From Paenibacillus ihbetae (lineage in GTDB: Bacteria; Bacillota; Bacilli; Paenibacillales; Paenibacillaceae), in assembly GCF_002741055.1 (NCBI RefSeq), contig NZ_CP016809.1:2626501-2690500 (forward strand): a stretch of DNA of 64,000 nt, in the 5' to 3' direction. The notes under the pieces are model-generated. The model had not been told where the DNA came from and ran no database searches. It saw only the letters and a list, made by a program, of their open reading frames with translations. Shown one piece after another: positions 25,208-34,433 of this stretch (positions within the stretch are counted from its first letter, which is position 1; every line of letters starts with the position of its first letter). The translations under genes were made by a program, and so were the position numbers.

Positions 25208-25834
25208 ATGAAATTACAACGAACATCCATGATGCTCCTCGGCATTGCTGCTGCCTGCGTGCTTATCGTCAGCCTGATTCTTTACTTTGGCGATCGCCCG
25301 AATCCTGCAGAGCTGCGAGGACGTGAAACTGTGGATACTGCTTCCGGACAGCCGCTGGTTCAGATCGGGCCCGTTTACATTACGGAGGCTGATCTCACCC
25401 GATATAAAGAGCATTTACAGCTTACTTCGGCAACCCCGGCTGATGACCCCACGCTTGTGAAAGAGCTTGTCATCGACCAGCTGATGCTGCATTTGGCGGA
25501 TGAACAAGGGCTGACCGCAACCCGTGAGGAAGGGATTCGGGAGGCTGAGCGGATGCGGAAGACATTACAGGAGCAGCCCGCCGAAGTGCAGAAGCAGCAT
25601 GCTGCATTTATCGATGAGCTGAAGGTTAGCGAGGAAACCTACTGGGAGGATTACGCTGCCCCGGTGTATCAGGAGCAATTATCCAGAGAGAAATTGGTGA
25701 GCTCGCTTGTCGCCAAGCAGAAGGAGGACGGACGGGACGTGGTTGCCACCGGACATGCGCTTCGAAACGAGCTGCTGGAAGCCGCCTTGAAGGATGGTAC
25801 GGTGAAAGTGCTGGATCCGGACATGCAGTGGTAA
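25208..25834 (+). CDS. SurA-N-like (PrsA/SurA family) membrane-anchored protein
   Basis: 208 residues. A single N-terminal membrane helix (MMLLGIAAACVLIVSLILYF) without a lipobox, then an extracytoplasmic domain: VQIGPVYITEADLTRYKEHLQL, KELVIDQLMLHLADEQGLTATREEGIREAERMR. This pattern (a VNGxxIT-like strand, then helices with LIxxxLL) is the SurA/PrsA N-terminal chaperone fold. No parvulin peptidyl-prolyl isomerase domain follows, so it is a short relative with an unknown client. GAGGA lies before ATG 25208; an earlier in-frame ATG at 25175 lacks one. Confidence 0.72.
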   Translation: MKLQRTSMMLLGIAAACVLIVSLILYFGDRPNPAELRGRETVDTASGQPLVQIGPVYITEADLTRYKEHLQLTSATPADDPTLVKELVIDQLMLHLADEQGLTATREEGIREAERMRKTLQEQPAEVQKQHAAFIDELKVSEETYWEDYAAPVYQEQLSREKLVSSLVAKQKEDGRDVVATGHALRNELLEAALKDGTVKVLDPDMQW

Positions 25835-25865
25835 CACCTATCATTTGGCGGAGAACGCCCTACCC

Positions 25866-26078
25866 TTACTGCAGTTCGTTTTCCGAAGCCAACTGCTCCA
25901 TCCGCTGCTTTCTCTCCCGCTCTTCTCTCGCTTTGCGATCCCGCTCCATTGCTTCCGCGATATAATCGCGAGGCTTAAGCTTGCCATTCATATTCAACAG
26001 TATGGCAATAATGACTAGCTGCAGAATGACGATAATAGCCAGCACAGCACCACCCCCTAACGATAAAGTATGGTTCAC
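25866..26078 (-). CDS. Small membrane protein with charged C-terminus
   Basis: Up to 70 residues: one transmembrane helix (AVLAIIVILQLVIIAILLNM), then a basic/acidic tail likely to form a coiled helix (AMERDRKAREERERKQRMEQLASEN). Function not recognised. Two GTG starts are plausible. GTG 26078 has AGGGGCAG upstream. GTG 26045 has AGGGGGTG five bases upstream and would leave 59 residues starting at the helix. It faces the helicase gene divergently. Confidence 0.55.
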   Translation of the reverse strand: MNHTLSLGGGAVLAIIVILQLVIIAILLNMNGKLKPRDYIAEAMERDRKAREERERKQRMEQLASENELQ

Positions 26079-26237
26079 CCAAAGCTGCCCCTAATATATA
26101 AAACACCTTGGTCTTACGGTTGGTTTGACGCTTTGCCAGATTTCCGCGAATCCGGTAAACTGGATAGGCATGTTTTTTAACTCCGATTGCCTGAATCGGA
26201 CCCCAAATATCGGATGACGAAATGATTGGTGAAGCTT

Positions 26238-28727
26238 ATGACAACCTCAACCGTTAGCATACCTTTTTATAAACGCCCGTTCGGCACGAACCGCTTGGAT
26301 GTTCCCTTGGCAAAGCTGGCCTCCTTGGAAAACAGCCGGGATCTGGTGGCCCACGATGCGCCGGACGCGGCTTTTTTTCGCGGATTGGAATCGCAGGGCC
26401 TGTATTTAAACCGCGCCCAAATCCAAGCCGTACGGCATACGCAGGGCCCGCTGCTTACCCTTGCCGGAGCAGGCTCCGGCAAGACGTCCGTGCTGGTCAG
26501 CCGCACCGGCTACCTGATCGCCTGCCGCAGGGCCGACCCGTCCTCCATCCTGCTCGTTACGTTCTCATCCAAGGCCGCGGCCGAGATGAAGGAGCGCATC
26601 ATGGCCCTTCCCGGGCTCAGAGCCGGAGAAGCGGCCAAAGTGACGGCAAGAACGTTCCACTCCTTTTTCCTGTACCTGCTCCGAACGCGAGGATATCGTC
26701 AGGAAATTTTGGGAAACGCCAGGCATCAGCAATTCATCATCAAGCGCATACTCCGGGAAATGGGACTGCAGGACCGCTACGAGGCAGAAACGCTGCTCTC
26801 GCTATGGTCCGCTTACCGGATGAACATGACCGGAATGAATGAGCTGCCCGGCAGCACGCCGGCGGAAGTGGAGCAGCGGGAAATCTTCGCCCGTTACGAG
26901 GAGTGGAAGGTGGCGCACGACCAGATGGATTTTGACGATATCCTGGTACTGTCGCATCGCCTGCTTACAACCGAGCCGGCATTGCTGGCATCGCTGCAAA
27001 GACGCTACCGGTATGTCATGGTCGATGAATTTCAAGACACCGGGCTGCTCCCGTACGAGCTTCTGAAGCTAATCGTCGCCCCGCATCGCAACCTCATGGT
27101 GGTCGGCGATGATGATCAGACAATCTACGGCTTCAACGGTGCCCGAAACGAATTTATTCTCGAATTCGACCAAACGTACCCCGATGCCAAAATCATCACC
27201 CTGGACATCAATTACCGCTCCCTCTCCTCGATCGTCGGGCTCGGCAACGAAATTATCCGGGTCAACCAGCGGCGCCGTCCCAAGCTGCTGCGATCCACCC
27301 GCAAGAGCGGCAGCGTGCCGCTGTACTTGCGACCCGGCGACCCTGATCAGGAAGCAGAGCTGCTGCTGAACCATATTACGGAAGAGGTCCGGGAGCGCGG
27401 CAGGTCCTATCGGGACTATGCGGTCTTATATCGGACCGCCAGCAACAGCAGAGCCATTTTCGAACAGCTTGTGATGCGGGATATTCCGTTCATTCATTAT
27501 GAAAATGGCGAGCTGTTCTACGAGCAATGGGTCGTGAAGCCGGTAATGGACCATCTGCGCCTGTCGCTGGACCGCCGCAATTTTCATGCTATGGAGGGAG
27601 TGCTCCATACCTTGTATGTGAACCGGGACAAAGGCATGGCCTTTATCCGGGAGAAGGATGCGCCCCGTCCCAAAAAGGGACCTCTTGCCCACCTGCTGAG
27701 CTATCCCGGCCTGAAAGACTTTCAGGTCGAGCAAATCCGGGAACGCTCCAAGCTGATTAAAGGGCTGCAGGCCATGGAGCCGGTATCGGCCATTCAAGAG
27801 ATCCGGCGGCGCTTCTATGACAAGTTCCTGGAGGCGGATGAGCGGCAGGAGCTGACGCTGCATAAGGAGCTGATTCAGGAAGGGCTTGATGAGCTGGAGG
27901 CCTCAGCCAAGCGGTTCAAAGAGGTTTCCGAGTTCGTCGGATTCGTGGACCGTCTCATTGACATCCATCGGGAGATGGCGGCAATGAAGCGGGACGAGGA
28001 AGCGGATGCGATCCGGCTGATGACGATTCATAAATCGAAGGGGCTTGAATTCCCTTCGGTTTGCCTGATCGGGGCAAGCGAAGGCATTCTGCCCCATTCC
28101 TCTTCGCTCCTCGCCGAGCATTTGGACGATCACCACCCGTTGTCGGACAAGGAAGACAAAGCATTGGATGCGCTGGAGGAGGAGCGCCGGCTGGCATACG
28201 TTGCGATCACCAGAGCCCGGGATGAGCTCATCATAAGCTCGCCGGCTTACTATCGCGGGCGTAAAACCGACGTGTCCCGCTTCTTCCGGGACGTCTTCCT
28301 TACCGAGGAGCAGCGCGAACAAGCGCGCGGAAAAGCCTCGGAAGCGGCCGCCCCCCGGAGAACCCGCGGGATCGGCTTAGAGACAGCCCGCAGGCCGGTC
28401 GCTTCGGGACGGCCCGGGTCATCGCGAACGGCTGGCGGCGCCAGCTCCGCCGGAGCATCACGGGAGCGGAAGCCGATTACGGTAACCGTTCCCGTCACGG
28501 GTAGCCCTGAGCGCCGAGAGCCCAAGCCGCCCGTTGAAATGGAAACCGTCAACGTATGGCTGTGCACGGGAGCGGGCTGCAAGGGCTGGCAGCGGATCCA
28601 GCCTGCCGGGCAAGCTCCTGTCCGCGGCTCCCGGGGTTCTGAGGGCAAGGCGTGCCCGCTATGCCAAGCGCCGATGAAGCAGGGCCGCAAGGAGGTGCCT
28701 GTCCAGAAGCGGGCGCGACGGTCGTAA
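26238..28727 (+). CDS. UvrD/Rep-type superfamily 1 DNA helicase (YjcD-like)
   Basis: An ATP-driven 3'-5' DNA helicase, about 829 residues. Motifs in order: Q/motif I LNRAQIQAVRH...TLAGAGSGKTSVLVSR, Ia FSSKAAAEMKER, II YVMVDEFQDTG, III GDDDQTIYGFNGA, IV ITLDINYRS, V TIHKSKGLEFPSVCLIGASEGILPH and VI EERRLAYVAITRARDEL. After the core comes a low-complexity Ala/Arg/Pro tail. A C-terminal domain then has paired cysteines (CTGAGCKGWQ...CPLCQ) that look like a small zinc ribbon. The start is uncertain among TTG 26226, GTG 26229 and ATG 26238; GGTGA five bases before the ATG favours the last. Monocistronic. Confidence 0.88.
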   Translation: MTTSTVSIPFYKRPFGTNRLDVPLAKLASLENSRDLVAHDAPDAAFFRGLESQGLYLNRAQIQAVRHTQGPLLTLAGAGSGKTSVLVSRTGYLIACRRADPSSILLVTFSSKAAAEMKERIMALPGLRAGEAAKVTARTFHSFFLYLLRTRGYRQEILGNARHQQFIIKRILREMGLQDRYEAETLLSLWSAYRMNMTGMNELPGSTPAEVEQREIFARYEEWKVAHDQMDFDDILVLSHRLLTTEPALLASLQRRYRYVMVDEFQDTGLLPYELLKLIVAPHRNLMVVGDDDQTIYGFNGARNEFILEFDQTYPDAKIITLDINYRSLSSIVGLGNEIIRVNQRRRPKLLRSTRKSGSVPLYLRPGDPDQEAELLLNHITEEVRERGRSYRDYAVLYRTASNSRAIFEQLVMRDIPFIHYENGELFYEQWVVKPVMDHLRLSLDRRNFHAMEGVLHTLYVNRDKGMAFIREKDAPRPKKGPLAHLLSYPGLKDFQVEQIRERSKLIKGLQAMEPVSAIQEIRRRFYDKFLEADERQELTLHKELIQEGLDELEASAKRFKEVSEFVGFVDRLIDIHREMAAMKRDEEADAIRLMTIHKSKGLEFPSVCLIGASEGILPHSSSLLAEHLDDHHPLSDKEDKALDALEEERRLAYVAITRARDELIISSPAYYRGRKTDVSRFFRDVFLTEEQREQARGKASEAAAPRRTRGIGLETARRPVASGRPGSSRTAGGASSAGASRERKPITVTVPVTGSPERREPKPPVEMETVNVWLCTGAGCKGWQRIQPAGQAPVRGSRGSEGKACPLCQAPMKQGRKEVPVQKRARRS

Positions 28728-28845
28728 TTGCGAGCATCACGGCGGCGAATCGAACCTAGGAAGCCGTAAGGGGCAATGTGCCCACCCCCGAAAAAGTCCT
28801 GACGCCATTTGCATTCGATCCATCCCTATATTCAAAGGAGAGCCA

Positions 28846-28893
28846 AAAGAGCCTCCTCTCTCGCATGCTGGGATACGAGAGAGGAGGCTCTTT
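28846..28893. terminator. Long hairpin, bidirectional terminator
   Basis: An 18-bp perfect stem (AAAGAGCCTCCTCTCTCG with its complement) and a 12-base loop, between the helicase gene and the convergent LacI gene. Confidence 0.8.
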
Positions 28894-28979
28894 GGTTTGA
28901 TTATCCGGCATATTCATGCCCTCATGTCCGTGACGCCTTAGATCATTTATAATCGCAGCACATGTTCGCTTCCCCCTGC

Positions 28980-30011
28980 TTACGGACGGGGCGCCGACGT
29001 GGAATCGCGCTCAATCAGCGTCGTAGGAAGCAGAAGCTCCATGTACGGGGCTTCCGGCTGCTCCATCCGCCAGAACAGCTGCCGGATCGCGGTCTGGCCG
29101 AACAGCGCTAGATCGACGGCCATTGTGGTCGTCTTCGGCGTAGCGAGCCTGGACAGCTGCCCGTTATCGAAGCTGACGATGGATATATCCGCCGGAACCT
29201 GATACCCCATGTTCTGAACGGTCGAATTCACGATGAAGCCGAGACCGTCATTGACGCAGAACCAAGCGGTCGGCTGTTCCCCCATCGCCCGGATTCGCTT
29301 CTCCATGAACTCCGGGTCCTCCAGTGCGTCCGAAACGACCCATTCCGGGTTCACGGCCAGCCCCAGCTCATGGTGGGCAAGATGAAAGCCCTCCAGCCGC
29401 TCGTAATAACTCGGCGAAAAGGAGGTGTTCCCGATAAAGCCCATTCGGGAATGCCCCAGCTCACACAGGTACTTCACGGCCCGGTATGCACTGAAGCGGT
29501 TGTTGGTCAAAATGGCGTCCGCATGCACGTCGGGATGATGATGATCGATCAGCACCGTAGGAATGCCGGTGTCCACCAGCTTATTCATATAGTCGGTGCT
29601 CAAGTGGGAGAGGATGAGGATCCCGTCGACTTCCCGCTGTTCAATGAAGGCCGGCAGCGTCTCCTCGTCCATCATTTGCTGGGATATCGATTGAATCTGC
29701 AAGCTTTTGCCCCTCTTCTGCACCTCCTTCTCGATCGTCAAGTAGATTTCCCCGAAGAAACCTCTCATGGAAAAGGCAAAGTCCGTCGCAACAAGCGCAA
29801 TGCTGCCGGTTCCTCCCGCCTGTTCCGCCTGATCGGCGCTCCGCTTCCGGTTCCCCGTGTATACGTAACCCAGCTCATCCGCCGTCCGGAAAATCAGCTT
29901 GCGCGTTTCCTCGCTTACGCCCGCCTTGCCGGACAGGGCCTGGGAAACCGAATTCTTCGAGATGTTCAACCGGTCTGCGATATCCTGCATCGTAATTTTT
30001 GGCTTCGTCAA
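28980..30011 (-). CDS. LacI-family transcriptional regulator of the beta-mannoside locus
   Basis: 343 residues. N-terminal helix-turn-helix ITMQDIADRLNISKNSVSQALSGKAGVSEETRKLI with hinge, then a periplasmic-binding-like effector domain (GSIALVATDF, VDGILILSH, GIPTVLIDHHHPDV, ISIVSFDNGQLSRL). SKNSVSQAL in place of the usual SxxTVSRAL is a less common recognition helix. The start is TTG 30011 with AAAGGA eight bases upstream. It is divergent from an ABC importer and GH130/DUF1861 genes. Two copies of TGTAACGTTA lie in the shared intergenic region, so it likely represses both sides. Confidence 0.88.
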   Translation of the reverse strand: MTKPKITMQDIADRLNISKNSVSQALSGKAGVSEETRKLIFRTADELGYVYTGNRKRSADQAEQAGGTGSIALVATDFAFSMRGFFGEIYLTIEKEVQKRGKSLQIQSISQQMMDEETLPAFIEQREVDGILILSHLSTDYMNKLVDTGIPTVLIDHHHPDVHADAILTNNRFSAYRAVKYLCELGHSRMGFIGNTSFSPSYYERLEGFHLAHHELGLAVNPEWVVSDALEDPEFMEKRIRAMGEQPTAWFCVNDGLGFIVNSTVQNMGYQVPADISIVSFDNGQLSRLATPKTTTMAVDLALFGQTAIRQLFWRMEQPEAPYMELLLPTTLIERDSTSAPRP

Positions 30012-30138
30012 GGATAACGTTCCTTTCTCTTACATGAAGAATAATAGTAGCATCGCATCGAAATATTGGATTCTCATCATACTATACCGAAAACCGATAG
30101 AGATTTGAAAGATTCTCCATAAACATTACAGTTAATAT

Positions 30139-30148
30139 TGTAACGTTA
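30139..30148. promoter_or_regulatory. LacI-type operator half-match near the lacI gene
   Basis: TGTAACGTTA repeats the first ten bases of the perfect palindrome at 30301. It lies 128 bases before the regulator start, consistent with autoregulation or looping between the two sites. Confidence 0.5.
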
Positions 30149-30231
30149 TTAGTTTATATTGTAAATTTATAGTCATTCTACACCTTTCGTCACCCAATAG
30201 ACGAAATCCGATAATTTTCATAATCATAGCG

Positions 30232-30260
30232 TTGACAAACTGGGTTTGTATCCATAATAA
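30232..30260 (+). promoter_or_regulatory. Sigma-A promoter of the ABC/GH130 operon
   Basis: TTGACA at 30232-30237. The -10 is either CATAAT at 30253-30258 (15-base spacer) or TAATAA at 30255-30260 (17-base spacer). It is followed immediately by a cre-like box and a LacI-type operator. Confidence 0.6.
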
Positions 30261-30265
30261 TGTGG

Positions 30266-30279
30266 TTATAGCGCTTACA
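30266..30279. promoter_or_regulatory. cre-like (CcpA) box
   Basis: TTATAGCGCTTACA matches the consensus TGWNANCGNTNWCA at all fixed positions but one (T for G at position 2). It lies at or just after the predicted transcription start. Confidence 0.5.
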
Positions 30280-30300
30280 GTCAAGTCATTTATTGGATTT

Positions 30301-30312
30301 TGTAACGTTACA
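30301..30312. promoter_or_regulatory. LacI-type operator, perfect palindrome
   Basis: TGTAACGTTACA is a 12-bp perfect palindrome, downstream of the promoter and 61 bases before the solute-binding protein start. It is a natural roadblock site for the divergent LacI regulator. Confidence 0.6.
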
Positions 30313-30372
30313 ATTAGAATTACATGCAATTCCCCGTTTAAAAGTCATACGTAATTAGGAGGATGCGTCAAC

Positions 30373-31686
30373 ATGAGGAAAAAGAGAATCGCCATGCTTC
30401 TCGCCTTGACGCTGGTATGCGGCACTATGCTCACCGCTTGCGGAGGCGGCGGGAAAGCTGCTGACGGGACGACCACCGTAGAGTTCTGGGCCGCACCGAA
30501 CCCGCCGCAGCAGGCCTTCTGGCAGGAGATGGCCAAGGAATACGAGAGCGTTACGCCGGGCGTGAAGATCAACGTCAGCCCGATCAAGGAATCGCCAAGC
30601 TCGGAAGCCAGCATCCAGGCAGCCATCGCAGGCGGCAATGCGCCGACGGTAGCCGAAAACATCAATCGCGGCTTCGCGGCCCAGCTGTCGAACAGCAAAG
30701 CGCTCATTCCTCTTGACGAGCTGCCCCAATTCCAAGAGATCGTCAGCTCCCGCAACATGAAGGGGACGATCAAGCCATGGGTATTCGCCGACGGTCACCA
30801 GTACGTGCTGCCGATCTATTCCAATCCGATGCTGATCGGATGGCGCACCGACCTGCTCCGCGAAATCGGCTACAACGAGCCGCCCCGTACGTACGGCGAG
30901 ATTTTGGATGCCACGAGCAAGCTGAAGGAGAAGCATCCGGATAAATTCATGTGGACGAAAGGCGCCGACCTGGCGGATCCGACCGCATGGAAGCGCTGGT
31001 TCGACTTCTTCCTGCTGTACAATGCGGCCTCGGACGGCAACAAGTTCGTCGAGGGAACCAGCCTGGTTGCGGATGACAAAGCCGGCGTCGAAGTGCTGAG
31101 CTTCGTCGATAAGCTTCGCCAAGCGGGCGGCATTCTGTCCCAGAACGCAACGGACCCGTTCGAGACCGGAGCCGGCGTATTCACCGATATCGGCCCTTGG
31201 ACCTTCGATATGTGGAAGACGAAGTATCCGGAGCTTAAGTACGGCGAGAATTATGAATTGACGCTGCCTCCTGTTCCGGAGGGCATGGACCCTGCGGATG
31301 CGAAGACTTATGCGGACGCCAAGGGCCTCGTCATCTTCCGGGGCGCACCGGAAGCATCCCGGCAGGCAGCCGCCGAGTTCCTGAAATGGGTGTATTCCAA
31401 GGAAGAGCATGACGTGAAATGGTTCGAGCAGACCAATCTGCCGCCAGCACGCGATGATTTGACGGAGCTGGAAGGCTTCAAGCAGATCCTCGCGGAGAAG
31501 CCGGAGCTTGCTCCTTACGCCGAAGCGGTGTCCAAGGGCGTGCCGGCAATGGACAATCCGAAGTTTAACGAGATTCAGACGCTGATCGGCCAAGAGGCCT
31601 TCAATAAAATCATCCGCGGTGAAATCGATCCGCAGACCGGGTGGGATAACATGAAGAAAGCGATTGAAGGTGAGCTTCAATCATGA
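30373..31686 (+). CDS. Sugar ABC transporter solute-binding lipoprotein
   Basis: 437 residues. Signal peptide RKKRIAMLLALTLVCGTMLTAC with lipid-modified Cys23. The mature part is a family 1 (maltodextrin/oligosaccharide type) binding protein: VEFWAAPNPPQQAFWQEMAKEYESVTPGVKI, then AGGNAPTVAENI and the C-terminal FLKWVYSKEEHDVKW. It delivers a sugar to the two permeases encoded next; the stop overlaps the first permease start by four bases. The substrate is inferred from neighbours (GH130, DUF1861) to be a beta-mannoside or related oligosaccharide. Confidence 0.88.
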   Translation: MRKKRIAMLLALTLVCGTMLTACGGGGKAADGTTTVEFWAAPNPPQQAFWQEMAKEYESVTPGVKINVSPIKESPSSEASIQAAIAGGNAPTVAENINRGFAAQLSNSKALIPLDELPQFQEIVSSRNMKGTIKPWVFADGHQYVLPIYSNPMLIGWRTDLLREIGYNEPPRTYGEILDATSKLKEKHPDKFMWTKGADLADPTAWKRWFDFFLLYNAASDGNKFVEGTSLVADDKAGVEVLSFVDKLRQAGGILSQNATDPFETGAGVFTDIGPWTFDMWKTKYPELKYGENYELTLPPVPEGMDPADAKTYADAKGLVIFRGAPEASRQAAAEFLKWVYSKEEHDVKWFEQTNLPPARDDLTELEGFKQILAEKPELAPYAEAVSKGVPAMDNPKFNEIQTLIGQEAFNKIIRGEIDPQTGWDNMKKAIEGELQS

Positions 31687-32564
31687 TCGATAAGCGAAAT
31701 GATAAATTGGGCTGGATATTCTCCAGCCCCTACCTTATTTTCGGACTGGTGTTCTTCCTGGGGCCGCTCGTGTGGTCCCTCTACCTGTCCTTCACGGATT
31801 GGGATCTCATTGCCCCGGAATATGATTATGTAGGGCTAGACAACTTCCTGAAAGCCATGGCAACGCCTGGGGTACAGGCGGCCTTCTGGGTGACCTACAA
31901 ATTCATGATCATCTTCGTTCCACTGGTCACGGCCATGTCGCTGGCCGTCGCCGTCGTCATCCAAGGCTTGCCCCGGTTCAAAAGCGTATACCTGATCGGG
32001 TTCTTCCTGCCGTATCTGTCCTCGGGGGTCGTCGCATCGCTGATCGTGCAAGGCTTCCTGTCCTACAACAGTCCGGTCAACGAATTTCTGAGAGGGACAT
32101 TCGGCATTCAGATCGACTGGCTCGGCTCCCCTCTCTCGGCGCTGTTTATCGTCGGTTTGATTTTGGCCTGGAAATTTACGGGCTACTATGCGCTGATCCT
32201 GACTTCGGGACTGGAGAGCATCGATAAGGAAGTCTATGAGGCCGCGGCCATTGACGGCGTCACGGACCGGCAACGCTTTTGGAAAATTACGCTGCCGCTC
32301 CTGTATCCTGCCCTCTATACGACGCTTATTCTCTCGTTTGGCGTTACCTTCGGCATCTTCACGGAAGTGTACCAGCTAACGGGCGGCGGTCCGAACTTCG
32401 CGACGAACACCTGGCAGATGGAAATTTTCAATCAAGCCTTTACGAATCTGCAAGCGGGATATGCTTCGGCGATCGCCATTCTGGCATCTCTGGTAACGTT
32501 CATCTCCATCTTCGCAATTCGCAAAGTGCTGGAAATGTGGGGGAAACGCAATGGTTGGGTCTAA
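31683..32564 (+). CDS. Sugar ABC transporter permease, MalF/UgpA type
   Basis: 293 residues, six predicted helices, beginning KLGWIFSSPYLIFGLVFFLGPLVWSLYLSFTDWDL, which is typical of the first permease of sugar importers. The EAA loop is KEVYEAAAIDGVTDRQRFWKITLPLLYPALYTTLILSF. It overlaps the binding protein gene (ATGA) and the next permease (14 bases), so translation is coupled. Confidence 0.92.
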   Translation: MIDKRNDKLGWIFSSPYLIFGLVFFLGPLVWSLYLSFTDWDLIAPEYDYVGLDNFLKAMATPGVQAAFWVTYKFMIIFVPLVTAMSLAVAVVIQGLPRFKSVYLIGFFLPYLSSGVVASLIVQGFLSYNSPVNEFLRGTFGIQIDWLGSPLSALFIVGLILAWKFTGYYALILTSGLESIDKEVYEAAAIDGVTDRQRFWKITLPLLYPALYTTLILSFGVTFGIFTEVYQLTGGGPNFATNTWQMEIFNQAFTNLQAGYASAIAILASLVTFISIFAIRKVLEMWGKRNGWV

Positions 32565-33390
32565 TAAAAACAACAAGCGGCGTCTTGCGGTCCGTTATGT
32601 CTTGGCAACCCTGCTGCTCCTGGTCATGGTCTATCCGTATCTGTACATGGTGCTCAATTCGTTTGCCGATTGGTCGCAGGTGGACCGGCAGCTGGTTCCG
32701 AGCAAATATTCGCTTCAATCCTATGAATGGCTGCTGACCGGCGGCGAGGTCGGCATTGCCCGGCCGTGGACGAACGCATTCCTGAACAGCGTTATCGTGT
32801 CCATCGCCTCCACCTTCCTGATGATGCTCTTCGGGATCATGGTGGCTTATGCCCTGTCCAAGATGAAGTTCCGGGGCCGGGACACCGTGAACAACTTCGT
32901 GCTCTTTCATATGTTCTTCCCGGCCATCATCCTGCTGATCCCCAACTTTCTGATTATTCAGAAGCTGGGGCTGTACGACACGTATTGGGCGATGATCATA
33001 CCGAAGGCGGTCAGCCTGTGGGCCATCTTCATGTACACGAATTTCTTCAAGGCGATCCCTGACGCGTTCATCGAGGCAGCCAAGCTGGACGGCGCTTCAG
33101 ACTTTAAAATTTTGTATAAAATTATGGTACCGATGTCCAAATCCATTACCGCGGTCATCTTCCTGTTCCTGCTGATGGAACGGTGGACGGAGCTGCTCTG
33201 GGATATGATCGTGGCGCGCAGCGACGACATGCTGACGCTGAACGTGCTCCTGTCCCAGATGTTCGGGCCGTACGGCAGCTATCCCGGCCCGCTGTATGCG
33301 GCATCCGTGCTGCTCACGGTGCCGATCATCATCCTGTTCATCATGTTCGGCAAGAAGTTCAAGGAAGGCATGCAGTTCAGCCTGAAATAA
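32551..33390 (+). CDS. Sugar ABC transporter permease, MalG/UgpE type
   Basis: 279 residues with six helices; the start NKRRLAVRYVLATLLLLVMVYPYLYMVLNSF fits the second sugar permease. The EAA loop is DAFIEAAKLDGASDFKILYKIMVPMSKSITAVIFLFLLM, and the C-terminus FIMFGKKFKEGMQFSLK is typical. GGGGGA lies before ATG 32551, inside the previous gene. No ATPase gene is in the locus; a shared MsmX-type ATPase elsewhere is the usual solution. Confidence 0.92.
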   Translation: MVGSNKNNKRRLAVRYVLATLLLLVMVYPYLYMVLNSFADWSQVDRQLVPSKYSLQSYEWLLTGGEVGIARPWTNAFLNSVIVSIASTFLMMLFGIMVAYALSKMKFRGRDTVNNFVLFHMFFPAIILLIPNFLIIQKLGLYDTYWAMIIPKAVSLWAIFMYTNFFKAIPDAFIEAAKLDGASDFKILYKIMVPMSKSITAVIFLFLLMERWTELLWDMIVARSDDMLTLNVLLSQMFGPYGSYPGPLYAASVLLTVPIIILFIMFGKKFKEGMQFSLK

Positions 33391-33450
33391 GGCCACTTGC
33401 TGAGGCCGGGCCCATCATTTACGTTTACTGACCCAAGGAGGCATACTGGA

Positions 33451-34398
33451 TTGACTATGAACCGTTCAACCATAAAAACATGCGAGATTCTGCTTCGCGA
33501 ATACCAGAATAAGCCGAGAGCCGTCAATAACCCGGTGAAGCTGTCATTCACCGGCGTCGGCGGCAAGGATGTGTATAACATCACGGCGCCGTTCACGCTT
33601 GGCGGGAAGACCATCCTCGCCGGCCGGGTGGAATCCCGGGACAGCGAGCGTTCGGAAATCCGCTTCTTTACCGAGCGCCCGGACAGCAGCTGGGCGCCTC
33701 TAAGCGGCGCTCCCGTCTTTACCCTGCAGGATCCGTTCTTCACCTTCATTCAAGGGGAGCTGATCCTCGGCGGGGTCGAGGTCTTCCCGCACCCCCACAA
33801 GGCGGATGCCCCGCTGTGGCGGACGGTATTGTACAAGGGAAAAACGCTCCATGAGCTGACCCCGTTCTTCACGGGCCCCGACGCCATGAAGGATCTGCGC
33901 ATCGCCGAGCTGCCGGGCGGGGAGATCGCGGTCTTTACCCGGCCGCAAGGAGCGAAGGGCGGCCGGGGCAAAATCGGGTACGCCGTCGCCTCCTCGCTGC
34001 GCGACCTGACCATAGAGCTGGTCAACGAGGCACCGCTGCTTGCGGATCAGTTCATTGACGCGGAATGGGGAGGTGCCAACGAGCTGCACCTGCTCAAGAA
34101 CGGCCGGATCGGCGTGCTCGGACACGTCGCCTGCTTCGATGACGCCGGGGACCGGCACTACTACCCGATGGTGTTCGCGCTCGACCCGGCTACGGGTGAG
34201 CATTCCGACATGGCCCTAATCGCAGTCCGGGCCGATTTCCTGCCGGGCGAAGCCAAGCGTCCCGATCTCGCCGATGTCGTGTTTAGCGGCGGGCTCATGC
34301 GCAAGCCCGACGGAACGGCAGACCTCTACGCGGGAATCAGCGATGCCGAGGCGCAGCGAATCACCATGCCCGATCCTTTTCTGCGATTTGAGTCCTGA
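33451..34398 (+). CDS. DUF1861 family protein (five-bladed propeller, GH130 partner)
   Basis: 315 residues. The text VYNITAPFTLGGKTILAGRVESRDSERSEIRFF, DPFFTFIQGELILGGVEVFP and ADLYAGISDAEAQRITMPDPF is a propeller-like repeat pattern I associate with DUF1861. Such proteins resemble the GH43/GH130 beta-propeller superfamily and often sit beside mannoside phosphorylases; enzymatic activity has not been assigned from what I know. AAGGAGG at 33435-33441 is nine bases from TTG 33451 and 15 from ATG 33457, so TTG is preferred. Same operon direction as the importer (60-base gap). Confidence 0.72.
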   Translation: MTMNRSTIKTCEILLREYQNKPRAVNNPVKLSFTGVGGKDVYNITAPFTLGGKTILAGRVESRDSERSEIRFFTERPDSSWAPLSGAPVFTLQDPFFTFIQGELILGGVEVFPHPHKADAPLWRTVLYKGKTLHELTPFFTGPDAMKDLRIAELPGGEIAVFTRPQGAKGGRGKIGYAVASSLRDLTIELVNEAPLLADQFIDAEWGGANELHLLKNGRIGVLGHVACFDDAGDRHYYPMVFALDPATGEHSDMALIAVRADFLPGEAKRPDLADVVFSGGLMRKPDGTADLYAGISDAEAQRITMPDPFLRFES

Positions 34399-34433
34399 TG
34401 CCGCTGCTTGTTACTTGTTATTTTGATTGCTGA

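Noticed and set aside
26182..26205. Small CCGAT...ATCGG repeat before the helicase gene
   Set aside because: Five-base arms only, no T run and no promoter match; too weak to call a regulatory site.
30355..31680. 441-codon minus-strand frame opposite the solute-binding protein
   Set aside because: The plus-strand lipoprotein has a signal peptide, ribosome site and coupled permeases; the antisense frame has none.
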